From positions 14,245,941-14,309,940 of the forward strand of contig OY754339.1 of assembly GCA_963573305.1 (NCBI GenBank): a stretch of 64,000 nt of DNA. The letters run 5' to 3'. The notes under the pieces are model-generated. The model was not told the DNA's origin. It did not search any database and saw only the letters and a list, made by a program, of their open reading frames with translations. The DNA is from Pyrrhosoma nymphula. Taxonomy: Eukaryota; Arthropoda; Insecta; Odonata; Coenagrionidae. This document shows positions 49,201-51,511 of this stretch, in pieces. Each line of letters starts with the position of its first letter. Positions within the stretch are counted from its first letter, which is position 1. A program made the position numbers and the translations under genes.

Positions 49201-50187
49201 ATATGTTCACCTATTGTGTGTGTCTTCTTTTATTCCAGGGCTAAGGGAAAAGGAGAATAAACTTTCCTTGGAAGAAAAGAGAGAAATGAAAGAAATACAT
49301 TCTCTTCAAATGGAGAAGCAATCTGTGGAAATGCAAATATTAAATACAGAGCATCAGATTAAAAGTAAGTTACTCATTTTGTTTGATATTCTTGAAAGTG
49401 AATATATGTATTAGGTGTGATTTTGGGCTGATTAGTGTACTTGTCAAGGGCGTACTCAGGATCTGAACTAGGGGGCTCATGTTAAATGGGGAGGGGGGAA
49501 GGGGAGTAAAAGGACATGCATAGGCGTAGCAAAACTTGGTGGCGTTCACTAGGGGACAATTGGAAGTCACTGAGGGTGAATCAAGAATTTTGAACGGGCA
49601 AAAGTACTTAAGGACTTGAGGAGGGGCCTCTGGAGAAAGACTCGAGCCACTTCATTCAACATCTCTGTATGCTATCTTCTCTTTTGCGTCCTGTTATTTG
49701 ATAGCAAGGGCCGCCATGTTTCGCTATATTATATTTATTACATAATAAAACTTAAGATTTTGGAAAAACTTTTTTTATTAGTCAGTGTAGAAACGACTAT
49801 GTAATTATGTACTTCTCCATGGTTGATTGATAAAACTGGCAGGAGGCAATTTGCAGTTGCCCCCTCCCCCTAGAAAGTCAAACCCCCTGTCCTTCACTGG
49901 GTACGCCCATGGTACTTGTCATTATACCTTGACTTGGGTTTTTGGGGTGGTGTTGGAAAATTAAATGTAATTTTTACTTCATTGAGTTTTGAAATATTTT
50001 TGTGAAAAAGTTGTTTTTTTTCCTTTTTGAAATTCTAGTGCTTGAACAAGAAATAGCTAAAGCCAATGATGTTAATGCACAGAAATTGCGGCAGTTGAAA
50101 ACCAAAGGCTTATACGAACCCATTATGTGGTTTAGAAAAAATAAGGATAAATTGCGTGGTAAAGCATATGAACCAATGGCCATGGTG
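3470..50187 (+). CDS. SMC5: SMC5, structural maintenance of chromosomes protein 5 (N-terminal half; ten exons in window)
   Basis: SMC5 pairs with SMC6 in a ring-shaped nuclear ATPase acting in recombination, replication-fork repair and chromosome segregation. Ten exons total 1311 nt, giving 437 codons in one consistent frame. Order: 14-residue start, Walker A GPNGSGKSS in exon 2, the ATPase sheet in exon 3 (IEIELYNPRGRNHIVSRTI), the Q-loop CQFLPQDRVQDFAKM in exon 4, then the first coiled-coil arm (exons 5-9), and the approach to the hinge in exon 10 (LYEPIMWFRKNKDKLRGKAYEP). The length up to that motif agrees with about 440 residues in animal SMC5 of roughly 1,050-1,100. Hinge, second arm, signature and Walker B are not in the window. 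All introns have GT/AG borders with matching phases. No stop or frameshift is present, so the gene looks functional. Confidence 0.93.
3511..4980. other. Intron 1 sequence without recognised genes
   Basis: AT-rich SMC5 intron sequence. The only structures seen are a short palindrome around 4672-4700 (arms GAGGCAATTCATTTT) and a (TA)n-rich stretch at 4900-4930 next to the Copia fragment. Confidence 0.5.
4985..5678 (+). pseudogene. Ty1/Copia retrotransposon fragment (GAG-pre-integrase and integrase)
   Basis: The frame at 5003-5404 has the zinc-binding GAG-pre-integrase pattern (WHKRLKHIG, then FCDTCLEGKQTRLPF) and the start of the integrase core with the first catalytic aspartate in HYDVCGP. 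After a frameshift near 5395, a second frame carries RCDNDGEYV (second aspartate) and NGVSERMNRTLLDEAR (catalytic glutamate). The frame stops at VPAGG, where Copia elements normally continue into the LRVFG segment. Protease, reverse transcriptase and LTRs are absent. It is a dead internal fragment in SMC5 intron 1, sense orientation. Confidence 0.9.
5805..5884 (-). repeat. tRNA-like sequence, probable SINE head or tRNA relic
   Basis: The - strand reads GTTGTGTAGTGGGTATAGC (A-box-like), then GCATCCGGCTCCCGACC, then GAGTTCAAATC (B-box-like) about 35 bases later. That is the spacing of an RNA polymerase III internal promoter in a tRNA. The anticodon stem does not close well, so a functional tRNA is unlikely. 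Confidence 0.45.
5885..6440. other. Intron 1 sequence with C-rich tracts
   Basis: No gene recognised. It contains pyrimidine and C-rich runs (6230-6245, 6330-6365) just before the palindrome cluster. Confidence 0.4.
6441..6670. repeat. Palindromic (foldback) repeat, copy 1 of family FB-A
   Basis: Two arms of about 100 bp in inverted orientation, the left beginning ACTTACAGGAGGTAGGAGAA and the right ending in its complement. They flank a short loop near 6545-6565. Each arm read outward holds CTGACGAAGGACC, a short loop and GAAACGTTCCC. The family recurs at 7310-7530. (TA)n adjoins it on the right. Confidence 0.85.
6776..7062. repeat. Palindromic (foldback) repeat FB-B
   Basis: Inverted arms of about 120 bp beginning ACACAAATATAAATATACTT, with inner parts reading GACGATGGCGGCTTGCCC and GTCGAAACGTCCCGC. 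The centre (6895-6955) contains repeated AGTTAGTCTCTTGT units. (TA)n borders the right side. Confidence 0.85.
7113..7260. repeat. Palindromic (foldback) repeat FB-C
   Basis: Inverted arms of about 60 bp (ATGCTAGCAACAAGGCATTG onward at left, its complement at 7203-7260) around a 30-bp loop. A pure (TA)n tract follows at 7256-7292. Confidence 0.85.
7256..7311. repeat. (TA)n microsatellite
   Basis: An essentially pure TA run of about 35 bp followed by CATACATATACATAT between two palindromes. Shorter TA runs border the other palindromes (6664-6680, 7056-7080). Confidence 0.9.
7310..7530. repeat. Palindromic (foldback) repeat, copy 2 of family FB-A
   Basis: Nearly the same arms as 6441-6670 (ACTTACAGGAGGTAGGAGAA), with the inner segment CTGACGAAGGACCACTGG then TTCGAAACGTTCCCG on both outward strands. 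Its right flank TTTATATATTTGTGGCCAA is the inverse complement of the left flank of copy 1, so the whole 6432-7545 cluster is bounded by inverted flanks. Confidence 0.85.
7531..7908. other. End of intron 1, nothing recognised
   Basis: AT-rich intron sequence running up to the polypyrimidine tract and acceptor of SMC5 exon 2. No repeat or coding signal recognised. Confidence 0.5.
7909..8050 (+). CDS. SMC5: SMC5 exon 2 (Walker A)
   Basis: The acceptor TTCCAG precedes 7909 and the donor GTAATT follows 8050. It encodes TFHEVTLLPNNHLNLITGPN and then GSGKSSLMCALCLGLAGKPK, containing the P-loop that binds ATP phosphates. The exon ends in phase 0 (GRASS). Confidence 0.93.
8113..8230. repeat. Foldback repeat in SMC5 intron 2
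   Basis: Arms TCCACGAAAAACTTTTTTAT and its imperfect complement ending TTTTTTCGTGGA; the inner arms include GACCAAGGTTT and AAACCTTGGTC. The arms are about 45 bp and the loop about 30 bp. It lies only 60 bp after the exon 2 donor. Confidence 0.8.
8260..9145 (-). mobile_element. hAT-superfamily element (non-autonomous, 886 bp) with exact 8-bp TSD
   Basis: The terminal inverted repeats are TAGGGTGACCAACT at left and AGTTGGTCACCCTA at right. The flanks TTTACTTA at 8252-8259 and 9146-9153 are an exact 8-bp target-site duplication, the hallmark of hAT insertion. A - strand frame inside (8423-8770) retains the transposase C-terminus. The exact duplication suggests a fairly young insertion into SMC5 intron 2. 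Confidence 0.92.
8423..8770 (-). pseudogene. hAT transposase C-terminal (dimerisation) fragment
   Basis: The frame reads TPGRISHTERVFSLMNNKWT, then DVRNRNSTKLIKSELQVAMN. This matches the C-terminal dimerisation block of hAT transposases, which usually reads S..ERVFSLM...W...RNR. The catalytic core is absent, so this is a deletion derivative depending on another copy for movement. Confidence 0.8.
9244..9396 (+). CDS. SMC5: SMC5 exon 3
   Basis: 51 codons, phase 0 to phase 0, between the acceptor TTCTTAAG and the donor GTGAGT. It encodes VSEYIRYNAEKASIEIEL, a nucleotide-binding-domain strand, and ends GGFACSQKE. Confidence 0.93.
9397..10735. other. Intron 3, no clear gene
   Basis: Around 9850-10230 the + strand gives weakly LINE-like C-terminal phrases broken by stops, too degenerate to assign. 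AT-rich and short-repeat sequence (ATAATACACTA units near 10640-10680) follows. Confidence 0.35.
10740..11927. repeat. Dispersed repeat family X, copy 1 (3' end intact)
   Basis: About 10760-11350 is strongly similar to 46890-47430 (shared strings such as GGAAACAGAATTC and AAATGGCCGCTA). The right end GTTCACCGGACACCCTG pairs with the left end of copy 2 (CAGGTTGTCCGGCGACC), giving terminal inverted repeats of about 17 bp. CTGGAAAACTCAGGGAAAA motifs lie next to both ends, as in many cut-and-paste elements of arthropods. No transposase is visible. The left end of this copy is missing. Confidence 0.65.
11933..12118. repeat. 93-bp tandem duplication
   Basis: Two adjacent 93-bp units (11933-12025 and 12026-12118) differ at only a few positions. 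As 93 is a multiple of three, the - strand frame stays open as two 31-residue repeats (AHNRVKRHHCQRSQSYPITS). It sits at the downstream side of the gypsy relic. Confidence 0.9.
12160..12662 (-). pseudogene. Ty3/gypsy-type integrase relic
   Basis: Reading the - strand from 12662: TLSDNGSQFTSKRWQQ holds the second catalytic aspartate of integrase. After a frameshift comes HWTTPVYNPRANPTERRKQE, with the catalytic glutamate in NPTER. Further on, in another frame, NRVIGYSPAELYLGRQL is the conserved block after the core in gypsy integrases. Frameshifts and stops show it is dead. The first aspartate and the rest of pol are missing. Confidence 0.85.
12663..13067. other. Intron 3 sequence, nothing recognised
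   Basis: AT-rich non-coding sequence between the gypsy relic and the MADF frame. Confidence 0.4.
13068..13325 (-). CDS. MADF-domain reading frame, antisense in SMC5 intron 3
   Basis: The - strand frame contains FNTHFIQEIERYPSLYDHTH and RRHVQEKAWKVYATKIEE, the first two helices of a MADF (Adf-1 type Myb/SANT-like) DNA-binding domain: aliphatic/acidic helix, P-LYD turn, then A-W helix. A GTGACT donor follows ETG near 13097, so it may be an exon continuing leftward. MADF proteins are host transcription factors or the accessory DNA-binding protein of PIF/Harbinger transposons. No Harbinger transposase is seen nearby, so it may be a host nested gene, a transposon gene or a relic. The start is uncertain; an ATG after the basic region is possible. 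Confidence 0.5.
   Translation of the reverse strand: MPALPARHQSTCRSVHMNILFLVPVIKMRDDPEFNTHFIQEIERYPSLYDHTHEDNTRRHVQEKAWKVYATKIEETGDFLSFQYV
13326..13926. other. Intron 3 end, nothing recognised apart from a SINE scrap
   Basis: A short stretch near 13443 (CCAGCCTCGGTGGCATCA) resembles the head of the SINE at 14355. The rest is AT-rich. Confidence 0.35.
13927..14056 (+). CDS. SMC5: SMC5 exon 4 (Q-loop)
   Basis: The acceptor TTTTCAG and the donor GTAATG border 130 nt. It encodes VENLTSKLNIQIDNMCQF and the Q-loop block LPQDRVQDFAKM, diagnostic of SMC5, and ends in phase 1 after EKCI plus one G. Confidence 0.94.
14355..14552 (+). repeat. tRNA-derived SINE
   Basis: A GC-rich tRNA-like head (GTCGGCCTCGGTGGCGGCGG; GGTAACGTCCTCGCCTGC) has the B-box-like GGCTTCGAATCCCGCC. 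An unrelated body and an A/T-rich tail (AATAAAATTAATAAATA) follow. The tail abuts the Tigger-like element that starts at 14555. Confidence 0.75.
14555..16501 (+). mobile_element. 1.95-kb non-autonomous Tigger/pogo-like element, copy 1
   Basis: The ends read CAGTATAACCTCTACTTAGC and GTTAGGTAGAGGTTTCACTG, inverted repeats typical of Tc1/mariner-pogo elements, flanked by TA on both sides (14553-14554, 16502-16503). AACGGGAGTTCGTT-type subterminal repeats occur at both ends. No transposase frame was recognised; open frames inside are short and of no known family. A near-identical copy lies in the opposite orientation at 32589-34540. This copy is in SMC5 intron 4. Confidence 0.9.
16801..16983. repeat. 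Palindromic (foldback) repeat with GTCGAAACC core
   Basis: Inverted arms of about 70 bp begin ATTCATTATGACAAAATACA and end with the complement. The inner part read on the - strand is ATGACGCTATAAACGTCGAA then ACCGGTCGACAGC. The inner layout (GACG, loop, CGTC, GAAAC) parallels the foldbacks at 6.4-7.5 kb. Confidence 0.8.
17060..17769. repeat. Tandem array of about 175-bp units, left part
   Basis: Units recur near 17060, 17238, 17400 and 17605. Each holds a GTCGAA/GTCAAA string, a CCGTA(A/G)ACTTAAAGTCCAA-like string, and then TCATAGCTCT and AATAAGAAAG. The array continues at 22612-22790 after a 4.8-kb insertion. The first unit resembles the SINE arm at 25631 (ATGGCC and GTCGAACCAT), so the units may derive from a tRNA SINE. 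Confidence 0.75.
18095..19003 (+). pseudogene. 5'-truncated LINE reverse transcriptase, dead
   Basis: The frame at 18106-18450 has LFLDFKKAFDTVPHNKL, TSGVPQGSVIGPLLFIIYIN and then RLFADAAVIYR: the second catalytic aspartate of FADD has become alanine. A second frame at 18487-18873 gives WGLELNLSKCTAVHF and VKYLGATITSNLLWG. Near 18800 a deletion joins HLEYAAS directly to NDKLREIFCRTDRY. The 3' end carries GTAGATGTAGATG repeats, a typical LINE tail. The endonuclease is absent. Confidence 0.88.
19004..19680. other. Body of the CAGGG element, no gene recognised
   Basis: No domain seen. It lies between the LINE tail and the hAT target-site duplication. Confidence 0.35.
19961..20200 (-). pseudogene. 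CGGBP1/BED-like N-terminal zinc-finger fragment of hAT transposase
   Basis: The frame begins MPNAKLSARDRAFQYQKDGF and continues YCIDKSTVMYIFYNCQ, then WERHNWKNLKSSKNV. It resembles the N-terminus shared by CGG-repeat-binding-protein-1-like proteins and some hAT transposases. The expected second zinc-binding region looks disrupted. No catalytic domain follows. Confidence 0.6.
20815..21612. repeat. Minisatellite of five units of about 165-177 bp
   Basis: The string CCCATTGAAATGAAACAACT (with slight variants) recurs near 20869, 21033, 21200, 21373 and 21550, so unit length grows from about 164 to 177 bp. Units share CATGCGCAGTCCGTCTC and AATCGGAAAAA. The - strand is open for 197 codons across it (20956-21549), giving repeats such as FELFHFNGIVHQEILNANYS; unit lengths are not all multiples of three, so coding is doubtful. 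Confidence 0.85.
21618..21795. mobile_element. hAT MITE (178 bp) with exact 8-bp TSD
   Basis: Ends CAGGGATTGCCAAACT and AGTTTGAGAAACCCTG. CTGTAGCA at 21610-21617 and 21796-21803 is an exact duplication. It is nested inside the hAT element at 19689-22300. Confidence 0.93.
22612..22790. repeat. Tandem array of about 175-bp units, right part
   Basis: It continues the array of 17060-17769 after the inserted transposon: GTGTCAAACCGAGGACCGTA and AAATTTTATAGCTCT match the units on the left. Confidence 0.75.
22791..24603. other. End of intron 4
   Basis: It contains a 26-bp hairpin ACAGTAGAACCTTG/TTCTACTGT near 23252 that resembles a pogo terminal repeat, a purine-rich stretch at 23320-23370 and a pogo-like GGGGGGACTATATTC near 23160. 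A 157-codon frame on the - strand (23488-23961) has no recognised domain. Confidence 0.4.
23488..23961 (-). other. Unassigned 157-codon open frame
   Basis: This open frame on the - strand starts MPQLKVCPSLENLFDPQKNS. It has a hydrophobic stretch in the middle (LSLRLIIYTTTGLIFMTL) and the string FTPFGAGRMLLELISL. The PFGAGR string recalls the cytochrome P450 haem loop, but the cysteine that must follow is absent and nothing else fits. No domain assigned; it may be a relic or chance. Confidence 0.2.
24604..24727 (+). CDS. SMC5: SMC5 exon 5
   Basis: The acceptor TTTTTCAG and the donor GTAATT border 124 nt. It encodes GGLEMWDNHMQLKKLGAAHL and the start of the N-terminal coiled-coil arm, rich in E and K. 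It enters in phase 1 and leaves in phase 2. Confidence 0.9.
24728..25621. other. Intron 5 start, nothing recognised
   Basis: Non-coding sequence with G/A-rich runs near 25385-25500. Confidence 0.4.
25622..25806. repeat. Inverted pair of tRNA-derived SINE heads
   Basis: The + arm (25731-25806) reads GGGTAGCGTAGTGGTCTGCG, a clear A box, with CTTTGACTCCTGTTCCAGGC at the B box. The left arm (25622-25710) is its inverted complement, with GGTTCGACTTCC as B box on the - strand. A 20-bp spacer separates them. Head-to-head SINEs would fold into a hairpin in the SMC5 transcript. Confidence 0.75.
25990..27505 (-). pseudogene. LINE with 5' region and endonuclease, reverse transcriptase lost
   Basis: Reading leftward from 27505: a 5' leader, then RKLATWNVRTMKKPGKM, MALQEVRWVGSG, later LILGDFNAKIG and PTCDSDHYYVKV, which are the endonuclease catalytic blocks (N, E, D, SDH). 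A linker follows (EYPVEKQWIRIKKALLSTAN) and then KADKLLKRKKTEHLKNM near 26100. The frame has stops (for example after IGK and NFRE). The sequence ends near 25990 before the reverse transcriptase. Losing the 3' part while keeping the 5' part is the reverse of normal LINE truncation, so a later deletion is likely. Its 5' leader resumes at 30652 beyond an insertion. Confidence 0.8.
27719..30267 (-). mobile_element. pogo-type DNA transposon, nearly intact (2.55 kb)
   Basis: The terminal inverted repeats CCGTATTTTTCGGTAGATAA (left) and its complement (right) are flanked by TA on both sides (27717-27718, 30268-30269). It encodes a pogo-family transposase on the - strand with only two lesions. It is nested in the hAT-like element, which is nested in the LINE, so it is the youngest of the three. 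Confidence 0.92.
27889..29161 (-). pseudogene. pogo-family DDE transposase, one frameshift and one stop
   Basis: The ATG at 29161 begins MAAASVSRRKSYTAQFKLEV, a helix-turn-helix DNA-binding domain (EAARQFDVGESSVREWRKAE). The second DNA-binding part runs to KAYPSWVFGFMKRNNLS. Catalytic blocks follow: NMDEVPVSFDLP (first D), KSVLVLDSCRAHI (second D) and LQPLDIAVNKPFK (third D), so the triad is complete. The acidic tail ends SDEEFLGFE. Lesions: a frameshift at a GAGAGAGA run near 28910, and a TAA after MMAGIH near 28147. Such light damage indicates recent activity of the family. It lies antisense in SMC5 intron 5. Confidence 0.92.
30652..30760 (-). mobile_element. Remaining 5' leader of the split LINE
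   Basis: The sequence resumes with the duplicated CCCTAC and GC-rich leader (GTGCCTTCGAAAAGGCAGTG region) typical of the 5' end of this LINE type. The left boundary is set by the target duplication; the right boundary is approximate. Confidence 0.5.
30761..31398. other. End of intron 5, nothing recognised
   Basis: AT-rich intron sequence leading to the acceptor of SMC5 exon 6. Confidence 0.45.
31399..31516 (+). CDS. SMC5: SMC5 exon 6
   Basis: The acceptor CTATTCAG and the donor GTAATT border 118 nt. It encodes LQTAVEKMTSKRALIVKVEG and LKQKQAYLMYQAADRDLKT, matching the coiled-coil segment of animal SMC5 with its conserved aromatic after the K-rich helix. It ends in phase 0. Confidence 0.92.
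31517..32588. other. Start of intron 6
   Basis: No gene recognised. At 31924 GGGTCATTCCACGTC looks like the terminus of a DNA-transposon family, but I found no matching second end. Confidence 0.35.
32589..34540 (-). mobile_element. 1.95-kb non-autonomous Tigger/pogo-like element, copy 2 (inverted)
   Basis: The ends CAGTGAAATCTCTACCTAAC and GTAGAGGTTATACTG are flanked by TA (32587-32588, 34541-34542). Its whole length matches 14555-16501 in reverse orientation with few differences; for example the 73-codon frames at 14982-15203 and 33892-34113 translate identically. With copy 1 it forms a 1.95-kb inverted repeat around SMC5 exons 5 and 6. Confidence 0.93.
34541..35187. other. Intron 6 sequence with the left flank of a Jerky-type element
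   Basis: Up to about 35060 nothing is recognised except a short palindrome (CCTAAAGGGACC at 35005, GGTCCCTTTAGG at 35044). From about 35080 the sequence matches 38780-38870, so it is the left part of a repeat that the pogo element at 35188 interrupts. Confidence 0.5.
35188..37787 (+). mobile_element. pogo-type DNA transposon, degenerate (2.6 kb)
   Basis: The ends CTGTATTTACTCGTGTAAGC and CACGCGTAAATACGG are preceded by TA (35186-35187) and followed by TG (a changed TA). The uninterrupted site is visible in the related copy near 38870 (AATTTATGTTAACTC), which confirms the borders. Confidence 0.88.
35897..37093 (+). pseudogene. pogo-family transposase, heavily mutated
   Basis: 35897-36142 encodes the helix-turn-helix N-terminus (NRAAGRNYGVSKSCIRDWRK). 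In 36150-36660 broken frames give TTISQRLPDAYE, IGNAD followed by a stop then TPVYFEMPSET (first catalytic region) and ADGKKLPSFVIFK. In 36665-37093 GGMTSMLQPIDVCINRPFKA holds the third aspartate and the C-terminal part follows. The second catalytic block is scrambled (RSMLVPNSYRVHL). It is dead and clearly older than the pogo copy at 27.7-30.3 kb. Confidence 0.88.
37788..38480 (+). mobile_element. Jerky/Tigger-type element relic, copy A
   Basis: It encodes the N-terminal DNA-binding part of a Jerky-like transposase: SNTGTRVSLSKELDIPSSTW, NTTVKTRKCIGKSAKD, KYSKCDELEEILKTWFQ. It matches copy B at 38870-39490 over about 600 bp. Both copies carry the same G/C-rich MITE with ends near GGCGAATA (38229) and TATTCGGC (38390). 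Confidence 0.75.
38481..38780. other. Spacer between the two Jerky-type copies
   Basis: AT-rich sequence, nothing recognised. Confidence 0.35.
38781..40298 (+). mobile_element. Jerky/Tigger-type element relic, copy B (right end present)
   Basis: After the DNA-binding part (SLAKELDIPSSTWNTNVKTH, 39124-39327) broken frames continue with SNGWIDHFKSQY, IFNVDETGLF (first catalytic aspartate, near 39690) and CHGPKHSKGRLTVFLGAN, the normal Tigger/Jerky order. The right end AGAGAGGTTTTACTG at 40284-40298 is followed by TA, as in Tigger elements. Many stops; dead. Confidence 0.78.
40391..41876 (-). pseudogene. pogo-family transposase relic, antisense
   Basis: Reading leftward from 41876: KRQRSLSVHEKLEIISEKKK (helix-turn-helix start), then TSTSQRLPEAYEEKLVRFQR and KTPVHFKMPYDTTVNDSAT (first catalytic region, aspartate lost), then MTYMLQPLDIYVNRPFKSHL (third aspartate) and WNFNKCCITNKCGGSEESII (C-terminus). 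Stops and frameshifts throughout. The element continues to the right beyond an inserted hAT, ending near 44660 (GTCGTACATGAGAATATAG). Confidence 0.82.
42411..43176. mobile_element. pogo-type MITE (766 bp) inside the hAT element
   Basis: The ends CCATATTTACTTCCATATAG and AAGCGAGTAAATACGG are flanked by TA (42409-42410, 43177-43178). The same MITE start occurs at the same place in the related hAT copy (50331), so it entered before the hAT family spread. Confidence 0.82.
43752..43970 (+). pseudogene. hAT-associated C-terminal coiled-coil fragment
   Basis: This 72-codon frame begins MPRRTEEEKRRASDKLIEVA, then EGVAVAQAMLEGAETVRKEA. It is charged and helical and resembles the tail of the frame at 47.5-48.25 kb (AQGMLEGAQIMWSQADDLL), where it follows a hAT C-terminal domain. 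Confidence 0.55.
44642..45961. other. End of intron 6
   Basis: It contains the end of the antisense pogo element (to about 44660), unassigned sequence, and a 79-codon frame at 45249-45488. A clear polypyrimidine tract precedes exon 7. Confidence 0.4.
45249..45488 (+). pseudogene. Unidentified short frame, possible M48-peptidase-like fragment
   Basis: The frame includes RKLFLDLTEKIDADVEISWV, ATHPGYLGITQELKTTV. The ATHP string followed by a downstream helix is reminiscent of the STHP segment near the end of OMA1-type mitochondrial M48 metalloproteases. The HExxH catalytic helix is not in the window near it, and similarity is short. It may be a processed-pseudogene scrap or chance. Confidence 0.22.
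45962..46092 (+). CDS. SMC5: SMC5 exon 7
   Basis: The acceptor TTTTTATAG and the donor GTAAGT border 131 nt. It encodes KEETLQGKVECVKALLKQSK and KPIETSLTNAKMRLKACEDK, a heptad-like coiled coil. It ends in phase 2 with CT. Confidence 0.9.
46285..46481 (+). CDS. SMC5: SMC5 exon 8
   Basis: 197 nt encoding SVFSKHHNSSEAEFELLESI and a long coiled coil to LLQGMDEE. The acceptor is the second of two adjacent AGs (TTTTCAGAG): only this one keeps phase with the strong exon 7 donor. The donor is GTAAAT and the exon leaves in phase 1. The first AG would pair only with a weak GTGCTG donor for exon 7. Confidence 0.88.
46553..47435. repeat. Dispersed repeat family X, copy 2 (left end intact)
   Basis: It starts CAGGTTGTCCGGCGACCTGG with repeated CAGGGAAA motifs, and 46890-47430 aligns with copy 1 at 10760-11350. 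The right part is replaced by a hAT fragment from about 47440. It sits in SMC5 intron 8 right after exon 8. Confidence 0.65.
46642..46793. mobile_element. piggyBac-type MITE (152 bp, TTAA target)
   Basis: The ends CACATTCAGC and GCATTGAATGTG are inverted and flanked by TTAA (46638-46641 and 46794-46797). It is nested inside repeat X copy 2. An internal CACGTCAATAGATGTGG hairpin is present. Confidence 0.75.
47440..48658 (+). mobile_element. Right half of a hAT element
   Basis: It carries the transposase C-terminus and ends with GAGTGGAAGCCCTG at 48645-48658, a hAT-type terminus preceded by repeated CTCACTTTTT motifs. The left half is missing, so no target duplication can be read. Confidence 0.7.
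47592..48253 (+). pseudogene. hAT transposase C-terminal domain plus coiled-coil tail
   Basis: The frame to 47915 contains VVKAVLCLAHGSSDVERGFS, then LSRNQLPADRSAMLERTVNA: the hAT dimerisation domain (S..VERGFS pattern). A long charged helix follows (KYEKYLEALQKLRILKRLQK). After a stop near 47915 and another near 47998, the tail continues at 48071-48253 with EKRTSSVVEQLFKNHKKWRG. The catalytic core is absent. Confidence 0.75.
48659..49238. other. End of intron 8
   Basis: No gene recognised. A short palindromic motif GACGTAATATTACGTC lies at 48991-49006, with a related GGTGTAATATTACATC at 49033. Confidence 0.45.
49239..49364 (+). CDS. SMC5: SMC5 exon 9
   Basis: The acceptor TATTCCAG and the donor GTAAGT border 126 nt. 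It encodes GLREKENKLSLEEKREMKEI and more coiled coil to HQIK, entering and leaving in phase 1. Confidence 0.9.
49445..49911. mobile_element. hAT MITE (467 bp) with exact 8-bp TSD
   Basis: The ends CAAGGGCGTACTCAGG and GGGTACGCCCATG are inverted repeats. GTACTTGT at 49437-49444 and 49912-49919 is an exact 8-bp duplication. It is inserted about 80 bp after SMC5 exon 9 and 125 bp before exon 10, nearly filling intron 9. Confidence 0.93.
50039..50187 (+). CDS. SMC5: SMC5 exon 10 (entry to hinge)
   Basis: The acceptor AATTCTAG and the donor GTAAGA border 149 nt. It encodes MLEQEIAKANDVNAQKLRQL, then YEPIMWFRKNKDKLRGKAYE and PMAMV, the conserved block that precedes the SMC5 hinge. It ends in phase 0. 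No following SMC5 exon was found in the remaining 13.8 kb. Confidence 0.93.
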
Positions 50188-50280
50188 GTAAGAGAAATAT
50201 TTACAATCTATTTATCATAATTATTTCTTACTGATTGTGGAGTTGGATTTTTCGTATTATTACTGTATTTGAGTAAATTT

Positions 50281-51118
50281 AAGTCATTTAAAGTCATTAT
50301 TATGCTAAAAAGTCACTAAAAGTCAATATTATACCGTATTTACTTGCATATAAGATGAGGTTTTTTGTCACTTTTATCCGCTTAAAAAATCGGGGTCGTC
50401 CTATGTGCACGAGCGAAGGATTCTTTGCTGTTTTTTTTTTGGGTTAGTGTCAAGGTCGAAATCAAAGTCACCTTTGTTGGATGGTGCAATAACATTGTAT
50501 TATGGGTGACTTGTCGCTATTTTTGACTCTGTGTTCTTGACTTTGTTCTTCTAGTCTGTAAAACGTGTCTGATGTAATCACATTATATTTATCACTCAAT
50601 GAAGTAAATATTTTATTTTACTATTTTGTTACCGTACGTTTCTAGTTAGGAAGTATGTGCAAGTTATTTTTTTTTGGAAAGTAAGGGTTTTTTATTTTGC
50701 ATTACTTTCAAGTGAATTAAGTTTTATTTGACACATTTTTTAATACGTCGTTCAATTACGTTCCCTCTTCAAACTCACGATATGTACCAGGAAACATCAG
50801 AACCCTGCATTCTCTGCCAACTCCCCTACTGGCGGCCGACTGAACCCTAAAAATCCCTTGCAATTTGTGAATTGCAGACATGCGAATACAAGATATGTGT
50901 TTGAATCGCGCATTTTACAGATTTTCATTGCTTAGTCGGCCAGCTGACTGCCAGTTTGAGAGTTGGCGAAGAATGCAGGACTCTAGGAAAGTATGTTGGC
51001 TGATTTCAGTAAGGTTTTGGTTGTATTTGGTAAATTTTTGGTCATTTTTGGTCATTATTTGGGCAAAAATAAGTCATTTTTCCATTAAAACCAACCGGTA
51101 GTACCGCTTGCAGCCCTG
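50281..51118 (+). mobile_element. Truncated hAT copy related to 42307-44633
   Basis: The right end GTACCGCTTGCAGCCCTG and the adjoining 600 bp match 44040-44633. The left part matches the start of the element and of its internal MITE (50331 onward), but the left terminus and most of the interior are deleted. Confidence 0.85.
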
Positions 51119-51145
51119 ACCTACTACCTGTTAAATCACAATCGT

Positions 51146-51440
51146 ACCTTTGCCATCATCATCATCATTGCTGGTCATCAACCCTAAGGTTGGTTTGACA
51201 TGGCTTTCCACACACTATGCTCTCCTATCAGCTAAGCTCTTCACATCCACATATGTCTTTTTTTCCTCATCATAAACTATTTGCTTCATGTCTCTCAGCC
51301 AAGGTCTTACTCTGCGTCTGGCTGTCTTCCTTTGCCACTTGTATCTTAAAATATGCTGATTAGGTTGTCTCTCCTTTTCTCTCGAGTTCTTATGAGATTT
51401 CAATCATCTCCTGCTCTTCTCAGAGCCTTTTCGTTCATTG
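51146..51440 (-). repeat. Interspersed repeat beginning with (CAT)n
   Basis: The string GCCATCATCATCATCATTGC is followed by GGTCATCAACCCTAAGGTTG and GGTTTGACATGGCTTTCCAC, a recurring pattern of LINE/SINE tails in arthropod genomes. The - strand shows the charged frame DKQHILRYKWQRK-like region without a known domain. Family not resolved. Confidence 0.45.
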
Positions 51441-51511
51441 ATTGATTGATCCACTTGTAAGTCCAATTGTATATCCTTCCATGCACAAATTCCCTAGGGA
51501 TGATTTTTTAA

